A DNA stretch of 32,310 nucleotides from Deltaproteobacteria bacterium. GTDB lineage: Bacteria; Myxococcota_A; Polyangia; JAAYKL01. The DNA lies in assembly GCA_030595125.1 (NCBI GenBank), contig JAUVDV010000060.1, positions 1-32,310 of the forward strand. Reading direction: 5' to 3'. Below the pieces are notes generated by a model, which was not told the origin of the DNA, did no database searches, and was given only the letters and a program-made list of their open reading frames with translations. A program made the translations under genes and the position numbers. Positions 7,997 to 14,389 of the stretch are shown here, piece after piece (position 1 is the first letter of the stretch; every line of letters begins with the position of its first letter).

Positions 7997-8722
7997 ATGA
8001 TTCGATCCATAGTTTTGGCAACTCTCGCGTCGGCTCTGGTCACCGCGTGCTCCAACGACTCCGAGGTTCCCCGAGCGGTGGCCGTGGCCGTAACGTCGCC
8101 CGCACCGACTGCGGACATGGAAATACTGATCGCCAGCCAACCTTCCGAAGCAACTGTAGTTCTCAAGGGTGCGGAGGTCGGCGAGACGCCCATGAAGCTT
8201 CTGGTCAGAGGTAACACCAACATCATCCTCGAAAAGGAAGGCTATGTGCAGCAGGCCCTGATGATCACTCCGAAGAGCGAACCCAACCTGGTGGTTACCC
8301 TCGTGCCCCTCGACGGCGCGGAGCCCGTCGAAGACGGCGACGAGGAAGCCGAACAGGAGGCGGCCGCCTCGAGCACCGCGAAAAAGAAGAAGAGCACCAA
8401 GAAGAAGACCGGAGGGGCAGAACCGGCCCCATCGACCGATACCGGCGAAGAGGACGAAAAAGACAAGGTGGCGCCTACCCCGCCTTCACCGAGCCCGGAA
8501 CCCAAGCCCAAAAAGCCGTCCTACAACACGATGGCGCAGATCAAGAAGGCCATTCGGGAAGGCAAGATCACGAAGGCCGACTACAGAAAGTACCAGGCGG
8601 AGATCCGGCGCAAGCGCGCTGTGGACGTGGCTGCCGCCAAGAAGGCCTATAAGCAGGGCAAGCTCACCAAAGCCCAGTACAATGAAAAAGTCCGGAGCAT
8701 CAAGATCAAGTACGAGGGTTAG
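7997..8722 (+). CDS. PEGA-domain lipoprotein with SHOCT-like C-terminal repeats
   Basis: 241 residues from the ATG at 7997, which has a strong AAGGAGG about 7 bases upstream and opens a lipoprotein signal with lipobox LVTAC (Cys18). A PEGA domain follows (about 45-110: ILIASQPSEATVVLKG, GETPMKLLVRG), a fold common on surface proteins. Then comes an acidic stretch, a Lys-rich stretch, a Pro-rich stretch and two similar C-terminal units, IKKAIREGKITKADY and AKKAYKQGKLTKAQY, which resemble SHOCT-type oligomerisation motifs. Its start is 40 bases after cheB, so it may share the che transcript but has its own ribosome site. A membrane-anchored envelope protein; its job is unknown. Confidence 0.85.
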   Translation: MIRSIVLATLASALVTACSNDSEVPRAVAVAVTSPAPTADMEILIASQPSEATVVLKGAEVGETPMKLLVRGNTNIILEKEGYVQQALMITPKSEPNLVVTLVPLDGAEPVEDGDEEAEQEAAASSTAKKKKSTKKKTGGAEPAPSTDTGEEDEKDKVAPTPPSPSPEPKPKKPSYNTMAQIKKAIREGKITKADYRKYQAEIRRKRAVDVAAAKKAYKQGKLTKAQYNEKVRSIKIKYEG

Positions 8723-8731
8723 TCTCAAGCT

Positions 8732-9865
8732 TCAGAAAAGCGCCAGCTGCGCCATGCGCCTGTCCTTGAGCTTGCCGTCGAAGAGCAGATATGGGGCTGC
8801 GGTGCGCCATCTCGGGGTGATGCGCTTGAGCACATCCAGCTCGCAAATTCGCGAACTTCTCCTCCGCTCCAGAATTCGATCAACGGACAGGGGGCCCAGG
8901 CCGGGGACGCGCAGCAACTCCCTTCGTTCAATATCGTTGACCTCCATTGGAAACACCTCGGGGTGGCGACCAGCCCACATCATCTTGGGATCTTCGGCAA
9001 GGGACAGGTTCTCCTCGTCATCAAAGATGATGTCATCGATCTCGAACTCGTACTTCCGAAACAGAAAATCCACCTGGTAGAGTCTGTGCTCTCGCATGGC
9101 CGGTACCGGCGCGGCGCCTTCCAGGGGGGTGCCTGGAACGGGCTGAAAGGCCGAAAAGTAACCCCTCGCCAGATTGGCCTCTTCGTAGCTCTCCCACAAC
9201 GTGGAGATTGTCTCCTTGTCTTGCTCGCCCGCAGCCCCCACCACGAACTGCGTGGTCTGTGACTTGCACCGCAAACCCTCACGACCAAGGTTGTCGCCGA
9301 TGAACCTCATCGTGCCCTTCAGCTGGTCATGAAAGCTCTTCCCCGGCGCGATCGCCGCCAGACGCTCCTCGTTAGGCGCCTCCAGGTTTACAGACACGCG
9401 GTTGGCAATCTCCATCGCCCGTACGATCTGTGCTTCCTGCGCCCCGGGGATGATCTTTAAATGAACATATCCGAAGAAACGATGCTTGAACCGTACCCGC
9501 TCCACCGTAGCCAACATGCGATCCATTGTGGCTATGGGACTTCCCATGATGGCGGAGGACAGAAACAAGCCCCCCACCATCCGGGCGCGGACCATCTTCA
9601 TGAACTCCCGCGCGAGGTCATCCGGCGAGAAGCATATTCGCGATCCTTTTCCGCCGTTGCGCTCTGCGCAATAGGTGCAATTGCGCTCGCATCCCGAAGA
9701 CTGCAGCACCTTGAGTACCGGCATGGTTTGCCCGTCGGGAAGCGCCGCAGGGTAGATCCACAGACCATCGTTCCCGAGCGTGCGCTTCTGTGGACCTCCG
9801 CAAGCACAAGAAAGATCGAACTGGGCCGCCTCCGCCAGTGTCTGCAATTTGCCCCGCGTGTCCAT
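8732..9865 (-). CDS. Radical SAM protein of the DNA modification/repair type (UDG-linked family)
   Basis: 377 residues from the ATG at 9865. The start fits the usual family beginning (LQTLAEAAQFDLSCACGG); a further in-frame ATG at 9904 lies upstream of the predicted promoter. The radical SAM cluster motif CERNCTYC is at about residue 79-86. The C-terminus has a helix-hairpin-helix (VPGLGPLSVDRILERRR, about 325), a non-specific DNA-binding motif. The family, often found with a uracil-DNA-glycosylase-like gene, is predicted to act on DNA, but no reaction is established to my knowledge and no glycosylase gene is adjacent here. It converges with the PEGA lipoprotein gene, 9 bases apart. A possible LexA site lies in its promoter. 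Confidence 0.88.
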   Translation of the reverse strand: MDTRGKLQTLAEAAQFDLSCACGGPQKRTLGNDGLWIYPAALPDGQTMPVLKVLQSSGCERNCTYCAERNGGKGSRICFSPDDLAREFMKMVRARMVGGLFLSSAIMGSPIATMDRMLATVERVRFKHRFFGYVHLKIIPGAQEAQIVRAMEIANRVSVNLEAPNEERLAAIAPGKSFHDQLKGTMRFIGDNLGREGLRCKSQTTQFVVGAAGEQDKETISTLWESYEEANLARGYFSAFQPVPGTPLEGAAPVPAMREHRLYQVDFLFRKYEFEIDDIIFDDEENLSLAEDPKMMWAGRHPEVFPMEVNDIERRELLRVPGLGPLSVDRILERRRSSRICELDVLKRITPRWRTAAPYLLFDGKLKDRRMAQLALF

Positions 9866-9871
9866 CCCGAT

Positions 9872-9900
9872 AAAATACTGAACAACTGTACAGGTGTCAA
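9872..9900 (-). promoter_or_regulatory. Sigma70-type promoter of the radical SAM gene
   Basis: On the minus strand a perfect TTGACA (9900-9895) is followed after exactly 17 bases by TATTTT (9877-9872). Transcription would start about 7 bases further on, at or within a base or two of the ATG at 9865, so the message would be leaderless. There is no Shine-Dalgarno sequence before the ATG, which agrees with this. Confidence 0.65.
9878..9893 (-). promoter_or_regulatory. Possible LexA (SOS) operator
   Basis: The minus strand reads CTGTACAGTTGTTCAG, an imperfect dyad of the CTG-N10-CAG type, filling most of the spacer between the -35 and -10 boxes. It also fits the Myxococcus xanthus LexA box as I recall it (CTRHAMRYBYGTTCAGS) at 15 of 17 positions when extended by one base. 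A repressor here would block the promoter. The gene served is of DNA-repair type, which makes SOS control sensible, but binding is inferred. Confidence 0.45.
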
Positions 9901-9967
9901 ACAAACGACCGCGTCGAGCCTATAAAATATTTGCGGTGTGATACAACCAGAGCAACAGGAGGTAAAA

Positions 9968-10399
9968 ATGGCCGTAACAGGAATGTTTTTAAAAGGAAAT
10001 TTCGCGCATATCGTCACACTCGCGGGAACTCAAGCCAAACACGATTTGGTTGACCGGGACTTCAAGAACATGGAACTCGGAAAGAACCCGACGCAAGAAG
10101 ACGTGGCCGCAATTCGCGAGAATATATCGAAGTACATCGAGAAAAACAGCATCACTCAAATCGTGCTGAACCGACGGGTCACCGCCGGGCAGATGGCAGG
10201 GGCCGCGGGCACGTTTTTATGGGAGGGGATTCTCCTTGTTGTGAGCCCCGTACCGTTGAAATTTATCCACGCTGCAACCATCCGCGCCACCAATAAAAAA
10301 AAGGGGGCGCTCAAGACACTCAAGTCTCAGAACCCCGAGGAGAACGTCCAGTTCGACAAGGCATATGATTTCGCGTTTGAGGGCCTTGAAGAGGGCTAG
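9968..10399 (+). CDS. DUF3010-like conserved protein
   Basis: 143 residues from the ATG at 9968, which has AGGAGGT about 7 bases upstream; a longer frame exists but lacks this site. The sequence VTGMFLKGNFAHIVTL, IVLNRRVTAGQMAGAAGTF and the C-terminal FDKAYDFAFEGL resemble the DUF3010 family, whose members are small soluble proteins of unknown function with a conserved R-x-x-x-G-x-x-A-G core. It is divergent from the radical SAM gene across about 100 bases, with TATAAA near 9921 as a possible -10 box. No membrane segment is clear, although residues 85-100 are hydrophobic. Family call from memory. Confidence 0.6.
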   Translation: MAVTGMFLKGNFAHIVTLAGTQAKHDLVDRDFKNMELGKNPTQEDVAAIRENISKYIEKNSITQIVLNRRVTAGQMAGAAGTFLWEGILLVVSPVPLKFIHAATIRATNKKKGALKTLKSQNPEENVQFDKAYDFAFEGLEEG

Positions 10400-10442
10400 C
10401 CTCATTAAAAATATGGCACTTAGGAAAGGGGGAAGGAAACAA

Positions 10443-10730
10443 ATGACCCGAATTCACGTCTTGATTGCCGTTGCCTGTATCGCAACTACCCTTGCCGGGT
10501 GTGAGGACGAGGGATACTGCTATTACAATTGCCCGGACGAATCCACGAAGATCTGCGGCGTGGAGATCATGGGCGGGGATGACAAGTCAAAGTGCGAGCA
10601 ACTGGCGAATAGCCAGTGCGCAAAGAATCCGGGGCACCTAGAGGATTGGGACGGGGAAGTCATGCATCAACTTCTGGTCTGCGCCTCAGGCGACGTATGC
10701 GGCCTGCCCGACTGGTGCCTACCGGAGTGA
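10443..10730 (+). CDS. Small Cys-rich lipoprotein
   Basis: 95 residues from the ATG at 10443, preceded by an A/G-rich stretch with GGGGGAAGGA. The signal peptide ends in lipobox TLAGC (Cys20). The mature part is only about 75 residues and contains nine further cysteines (for example YCYYNC, CAKNPG, CGLPDWC), which suggests a small disulfide-bonded domain outside the cytoplasmic membrane. No family recognised. It is 43 bases after the DUF3010-like gene and could be on the same message. Confidence 0.75.
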   Translation: MTRIHVLIAVACIATTLAGCEDEGYCYYNCPDESTKICGVEIMGGDDKSKCEQLANSQCAKNPGHLEDWDGEVMHQLLVCASGDVCGLPDWCLPE

Positions 10731-10808
10731 AAATGGAAGTCTTTTAAAATTGGTGAACGGTTCCACCTTCCCAGGTGTATATTAGGTAGGCAACTTGCGG
10801 AGGATATC

Positions 10809-11135
10809 ATGAAACTTGTACTCATTTTTCTTGTTTTGGTTTCCCTTGGATTCGTTTTCGGTTGTGGCAATGGCGATATCTACAACAGTTACGGGATTGA
10901 CGATCTGGAGATAACCGCCACCCAGTGCCAGGACAACCTGGACAACGACGGGGACGGATATGCCGACTGCGACGACCTGGACTGCCAGGGGTATGTTTTC
11001 TGCTCGGGCGGCGACGGGGATACCGACGGGGATTCGGACACGGACACGGAATCCGCCACCGACACCGATTCCGAAACGGACACCGACACAGACCCGGACG
11101 GCGGTGGTGGGGACGCAGGCGACGGCGGGGTTTGA
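10809..11135 (+). CDS. Short lipoprotein ending in an Asp-Thr-Asp linker (probably truncated)
   Basis: 108 residues; GGAGG lies 6 bases before the ATG. Lipobox FVFGC gives Cys19. Residues about 40-65 (CQDNLDNDGDGYADCDDLDC) follow the Asp-rich, possibly calcium-binding motif common in Myxococcota surface proteins. A long D-T-D/S linker and a Gly-rich end follow, and then the protein stops. Relatives carry a folded domain after such a linker, as the lipoprotein at 13687-14262 does, so this copy has probably lost its C-terminal domain. The stop lies in TTTGACCCCAT, a string also present at one end of the inverted-repeat element at 13507-13643. Confidence 0.7.
   Translation: MKLVLIFLVLVSLGFVFGCGNGDIYNSYGIDDLEITATQCQDNLDNDGDGYADCDDLDCQGYVFCSGGDGDTDGDSDTDTESATDTDSETDTDTDPDGGGGDAGDGGV
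11010..11102 (+). repeat. Asp-Thr/Ser-Asp linker coded by an imperfect hexanucleotide repeat
   Basis: Runs of GACACN and GATTCN units code for alternating Asp-Thr and Asp-Ser. The repeat is imperfect at DNA level but could change length by slippage. It forms the spacer of the lipoprotein above. Confidence 0.7.
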
Positions 11136-11180
11136 CCCCATCCCGGCCTTCGGGAAGATGATGGCGGCTGGCTTTAACGG

Positions 11181-11381
11181 TCAGGTGCGGGTGGATCCGT
11201 CGCTGTCGGAGGAGACGGCTTCGAGCCCCATGCAGATCACTTTTTCAAGGGCCTCGTCGTACGCCGACCGACTATTCTGCAGGATATAGACGGCCAGGCG
11301 GTCAGCGATGCTTTTTCGCATCATGACCGGAACCCTGACAGGCCCAAATCCCATTTCCTCGGTGTCGATGATATCATCCAT
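11181..11381 (-). CDS. Possible small ribbon-helix-helix-like protein
   Basis: 66 residues. The core RVPVMMRKSIADRLAVYI followed by a second amphipathic helix (SAYDEALEKVICMGLEA) has the strand-helix-helix pattern of MetJ/Arc/CopG-type DNA-binding proteins. It is on the same strand as the RDD gene and begins 58 bases after that gene's stop. The ribosome site is weak (GGGAC about 12 bases upstream). There is no adjacent toxin gene. It may be a real small regulator gene or a chance frame. Confidence 0.4.
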   Translation of the reverse strand: MDDIIDTEEMGFGPVRVPVMMRKSIADRLAVYILQNSRSAYDEALEKVICMGLEAVSSDSDGSTRT

Positions 11382-11439
11382 CTGCGAATAACTGTCCCAT
11401 ATTCCCCGGTCACCGCAAAATTATCGGCATTGTGGATAG

Positions 11440-13041
11440 TCAGTCCCGGGCCGTTGCCCGGTAAACGACTACGGTGCTCGCCGCGAGATCCCCGATCCGC
11501 TGGCGCTTTTCGGTGAGGGCGATCAGCAGGATGCCCAGAAGGAAATCGAACATACTGTCCACCAGGTACTTGAGCATGTTTCGAAGCAGGGCGCGACCGA
11601 GCCCGCAGGGATTCAGATCCACATGAAGCACCCGTATCCCCGCGAGGCGCTTGCCGGGCGTCATGCCCGAGCGACTCTCCATGATACTGAAGAGCGCAAT
11701 CCACACGACCATCCATACCGATGCCACGCCGAAAAACTTGAACATGTCCACGACCCCCGATATGCCGTGCTCCTCCACGTCGAAGGGGTTGGATTCCACA
11801 AATAGAAACCACCCCGCGATCACCGGACCCAGGATTATCATAGAATCCACAATGGTTGCGGCGCCTCTCCTGGCAAGGGACGCCAGCACGAGATCACCGT
11901 GTTCCGTACGAAGCTCGGCCAGCTTGTACCTACGCATCCATCCGGAGATCATGAGGCCCACGATCAGGGCTATGATCACGCCTATTGCGTTGCTCAACAA
12001 GGAACCGTCCGGACCGGCCTGCGCCGGGATCAACCCGCTTTGCGACAACCTGGTTTTTTCAACCACTTCCCCGTCACGAACATCGAAGATCGTTATTGAG
12101 CCGGGCAGGCCCTCGGCGGCGATGAGCAACCTCCCGGGATCATCCGTGGGATAGGCGCCCATCCGGGAAACTATTCCGGGGGAGGCTTCAAAGAACTTCT
12201 CGAAGCTCTCGCCCTCCTTGCGGAACCCCTCGATCTTCTGCTGCAAAATATCTTCGCTAAGCGTGATCAGCACCGGTTTCCCGTCCAACACCGTGGCGGT
12301 CCACACCGTGGCGTACTTGCCCATCTTCACAGCGAACGGCAGGGCCTCTATCGCTTGTGTCGCGAACCCTGACAGTCCTTCCCTGTAGTGGATTCCTTCC
12401 TTTCCCCGGGCGAACACCATGGGGCCGGACGGGGTATCGAGTATTTCGAGTTTGTAGAAGTTGAGATTGTCACCGCTCCCGGCCGGCAGGTCTTTCACCT
12501 CGGACGTCTTCCACGCGCCGTCAACGAAGGCGTGCAGCTCCAGTCGATCGCCATCGATCTCGAACATGGAGGGTCGGCCGGAAAGGAGAAAGGCCCTGGA
12601 CGTGTAGCCCGACCTCCGGATTACCCGCACGGGTACGGTGCCCTCTGACGACATGGCCGCAACCACATCGGATCCGACGATCCAGAGTGTCTCGTCCGTG
12701 GCGAGCAGCTGGGGGTCCAAAATCGGGGGGAGCTTCGCCTCATCCGGCGAATTTTCGGAATCGGGAACCCATTTTAGCAGCTGTGTGTGGACGGGATCGT
12801 CGGGGTTGAGGGCGGTCCCTGGATCCACAACCAGCCAGAGGGCCCCTTTCCAGAAAGCGCCTTTCGAGGGATCGATGCTTCTGTTGCTCGTGCTTAGCCC
12901 CATGACAGTGTGGATTGTCATGAACATGGCGATGATGGGGATGGCGATCTGCACGAACGCTCCCACACCTACCGAGAAGCCGGCTCTTTTTATAAAAGCG
13001 GTCTTGGCGGCGGTCGATACGTAGCCTTTCGGTGTCTCCAT
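11440..13041 (-). CDS. RDD-family membrane protein with large extracytoplasmic domain
   Basis: 533 residues. One membrane segment at about 22-46 is followed by some 300 hydrophilic residues of unknown fold (about 50-345), rich in short beta-type stretches, that would sit outside the cytoplasm. A second membrane segment lies at about 350-372. The C-terminal RDD domain (about 386-530) begins LARRGAATIVDS, where the Arg and Asp that name the family are visible, and carries the SGMTPGKRLAGIRV loop and the closing RIGDLAASTVVV. RDD proteins are mostly of unknown function; some are implicated in transport. The combination with a large extracytoplasmic domain is unusual. Confidence 0.85.
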   Translation of the reverse strand: METPKGYVSTAAKTAFIKRAGFSVGVGAFVQIAIPIIAMFMTIHTVMGLSTSNRSIDPSKGAFWKGALWLVVDPGTALNPDDPVHTQLLKWVPDSENSPDEAKLPPILDPQLLATDETLWIVGSDVVAAMSSEGTVPVRVIRRSGYTSRAFLLSGRPSMFEIDGDRLELHAFVDGAWKTSEVKDLPAGSGDNLNFYKLEILDTPSGPMVFARGKEGIHYREGLSGFATQAIEALPFAVKMGKYATVWTATVLDGKPVLITLSEDILQQKIEGFRKEGESFEKFFEASPGIVSRMGAYPTDDPGRLLIAAEGLPGSITIFDVRDGEVVEKTRLSQSGLIPAQAGPDGSLLSNAIGVIIALIVGLMISGWMRRYKLAELRTEHGDLVLASLARRGAATIVDSMIILGPVIAGWFLFVESNPFDVEEHGISGVVDMFKFFGVASVWMVVWIALFSIMESRSGMTPGKRLAGIRVLHVDLNPCGLGRALLRNMLKYLVDSMFDFLLGILLIALTEKRQRIGDLAASTVVVYRATARD

Positions 13042-13139
13042 CGGGTCACTTTATCCTAGTTCCCATCTCAGAAGTACTGTTTCTGTAACCCCGGAAGGTA
13101 GGACCCGCCCCCGATCCAAAGAGGCCTTCAAAAAGGTAT

Positions 13140-13506
13140 CTACGGACAACTTCCCGGAACGGGGGTGCAGGTGTCGTCGAGGTTGTTTTCTACATCAATT
13201 GTGCCTGGAGTAGTGGCGAACTGGTCTATCAGTTCGCAGACTTCGCAATCGGGAAGAACCGTGTTGTCGTTGATGTACAAGCTTCCGCTTCCCCACAATG
13301 AGGTAACGTTGCCCAGTCCATCCAGATTGGTGAGGACGTCATTTCCCTCGATTGTTATGCGCCCACCCCCCACAGAAGTAATGCCGCTCAGACCGTCCAG
13401 ATTCTCAAGGGAGGTATGTTCCGTGATTACTATATATCCACCCAAAGAAGTGATGCCGCTCAGACCGTTCAGGTTTGTGAGGGCATCATTTGAGATGGGG
13501 GAGAAC
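13140..13506 (-). pseudogene. 3' remnant of an L-domain-like repeat protein
   Basis: The minus strand codes for three repeat units of the form N-x-x-L-x-N-L-x-G-L-x-x-I-T-S-L/V-G-G, ending in LPDCEVCELIDQF and a Cys-containing tail before the TAG. This is the usual C-terminal end of receptor-L-domain-like surface proteins in Myxococcota. The signal peptide and front repeats are missing: the frame runs straight into the inverted-repeat element at 13507-13643 and then into the end of the lipoprotein gene upstream. An open frame crosses the element from 13721, so a fused product is possible, but it has no ribosome site. The 98 bases between this stop and the RDD gene (13042-13139) hold nothing I can name. 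Confidence 0.6.
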
Positions 13507-13643
13507 GGGGTCAAAACCCTCCACTTGACATATAGAAAGTTCGCAGACGCCATCAGCGCATCATCTGGCCAAGGGTACAATGCCCCCAAAGCTGGATCAG
13601 GGGTAGAGGTGAGGCTATATGTCAAGTGGAGGGTTTTGACCCC
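13507..13643. mobile_element. 137-bp MITE-like element with perfect 29-bp terminal inverted repeats
   Basis: Bases 13507-13535 and 13615-13643 are exact inverted copies of each other over 29 bases, starting GGGGTCAAAACCCTCC. The 79-base centre has no gene. The size, perfect ends and position at the break point of a decayed gene fit a non-autonomous element moved by a transposase encoded elsewhere. No clear target duplication flanks it. A very large hairpin with another role is possible. Confidence 0.65.
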
Positions 13644-13666
13644 ATGTGTTCCTCCCATGTGTTCCT
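13641..13666. repeat. 13-bp tandem duplication beside the inverted-repeat element
   Basis: CCCATGTGTTCCT occurs twice, head to tail (13641-13653 and 13654-13666). The first copy overlaps the end of the right inverted repeat by three bases. It may be a scar of insertion or repair. Confidence 0.85.
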
Positions 13667-13686
13667 TTGGGGTTGTTTTTTCATCA

Positions 13687-14262
13687 CTAATATCTAAGGC
13701 AACGAACACGCGCTGTGTCATACATATCGATAGTGGTAAGTTCGCCAGGATACAATATCACTACCCAAGCTAAGTCCGATTCCGCATCATAGGAGTTTGC
13801 CGTCCAAAGAGTATGAATAGTATCTCCAAAAATAGAAATGCAAGAATCGCTTTGGCTACATGAGTCACAGAAAATAAGGTTATTATCATCGAAATTGCCA
13901 TTGCAGTTGCCAAGAAGTTCAGCATAGTCGAAGTGATGGGCAACGACGTAACCCACGGGGCAGCTTTCCGATGCGGACTCCCAATCAAACCCTTTAGAAT
14001 CTCCTTCGCAGATCTCTCCGTTCCATGACTGGCCGACGTCGCAACGACACCAAAAAACTCCATCGACTTCCACTTCGCCGGCGCAAGGATCTCCGTAGAT
14101 ATCGGGGCCCGTGTCGGTGTCCGTATCCGAATCGGTGTCCGCATCAGTGTCCGTATCGCCGTCGGCGGTCCCACCGTCGATGCTCGACGGGCCGTCCGAG
14201 CACCCGCCAACGAACATGGCAACCAGCAGACAAACCGCAACGCTTGCTCGAAGAATATCCAT
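13687..14262 (-). CDS. Lipoprotein with D-T-D linker and DUF1566-like C-terminal domain
   Basis: 191 residues; AGAGGT lies 6 bases before the ATG. Lipobox FVGGC gives Cys21. A linker of alternating Asp and Thr/Ser (about 35-52) carries the domain away from the membrane. The C-terminal part (about 53-191) has the pattern of DUF1566/Lcl-type domains: a Trp/Cys-rich front, ASESCPVGYVV, DYAELLGNCN, CDSCSQSDSC, LWTANSYDAES and the closing ARVRCLRY, which is the usual end of the domain. The gene therefore looks complete. It is exposed on the cell envelope; ligand unknown. Confidence 0.8.
   Translation of the reverse strand: MDILRASVAVCLLVAMFVGGCSDGPSSIDGGTADGDTDTDADTDSDTDTDTGPDIYGDPCAGEVEVDGVFWCRCDVGQSWNGEICEGDSKGFDWESASESCPVGYVVAHHFDYAELLGNCNGNFDDNNLIFCDSCSQSDSCISIFGDTIHTLWTANSYDAESDLAWVVILYPGELTTIDMYDTARVRCLRY
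14105..14165 (-). repeat. Asp-Thr-Asp linker repeat of the DUF1566-like lipoprotein
   Basis: Imperfect GATACN/GACACN hexanucleotide units encode the linker of this lipoprotein, the same design as at 11010-11102. Slippage could vary its length. Confidence 0.65.
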
Positions 14263-14389
14263 AATTCACCTCTCTTTGATTTTTCAAGTATATCGCCAAC
14301 GACGTCCGAACGGGGAAAAACGAAAACGGGTTGCTACATCCGCGCCTCGTGGGTAGGTTTCCCCTTGCGCAAGCTGGAGGTATTCGTCG

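Noticed and set aside
11133..11155. A second TGA with a hairpin (TCCCG/CGGGA) after it, at the end of the D-T-D lipoprotein, as another selenocysteine site
   Set aside because: The loop begins only 10 bases after the TGA, the frame beyond runs just 14 codons, and the residues look like noise. The stop is better explained by truncation.
13140..13721. A 193-residue intact protein running through the inverted-repeat element
   Set aside because: Its front overlaps the end of the lipoprotein gene in another frame, has no ribosome site or signal peptide, and part of it is coded by the element itself. A decayed gene end is more likely.
14105..14165. CRISPR-like or satellite array
   Set aside because: The short units are in frame, imperfect and encode an Asp-Thr linker; there are no spacers.
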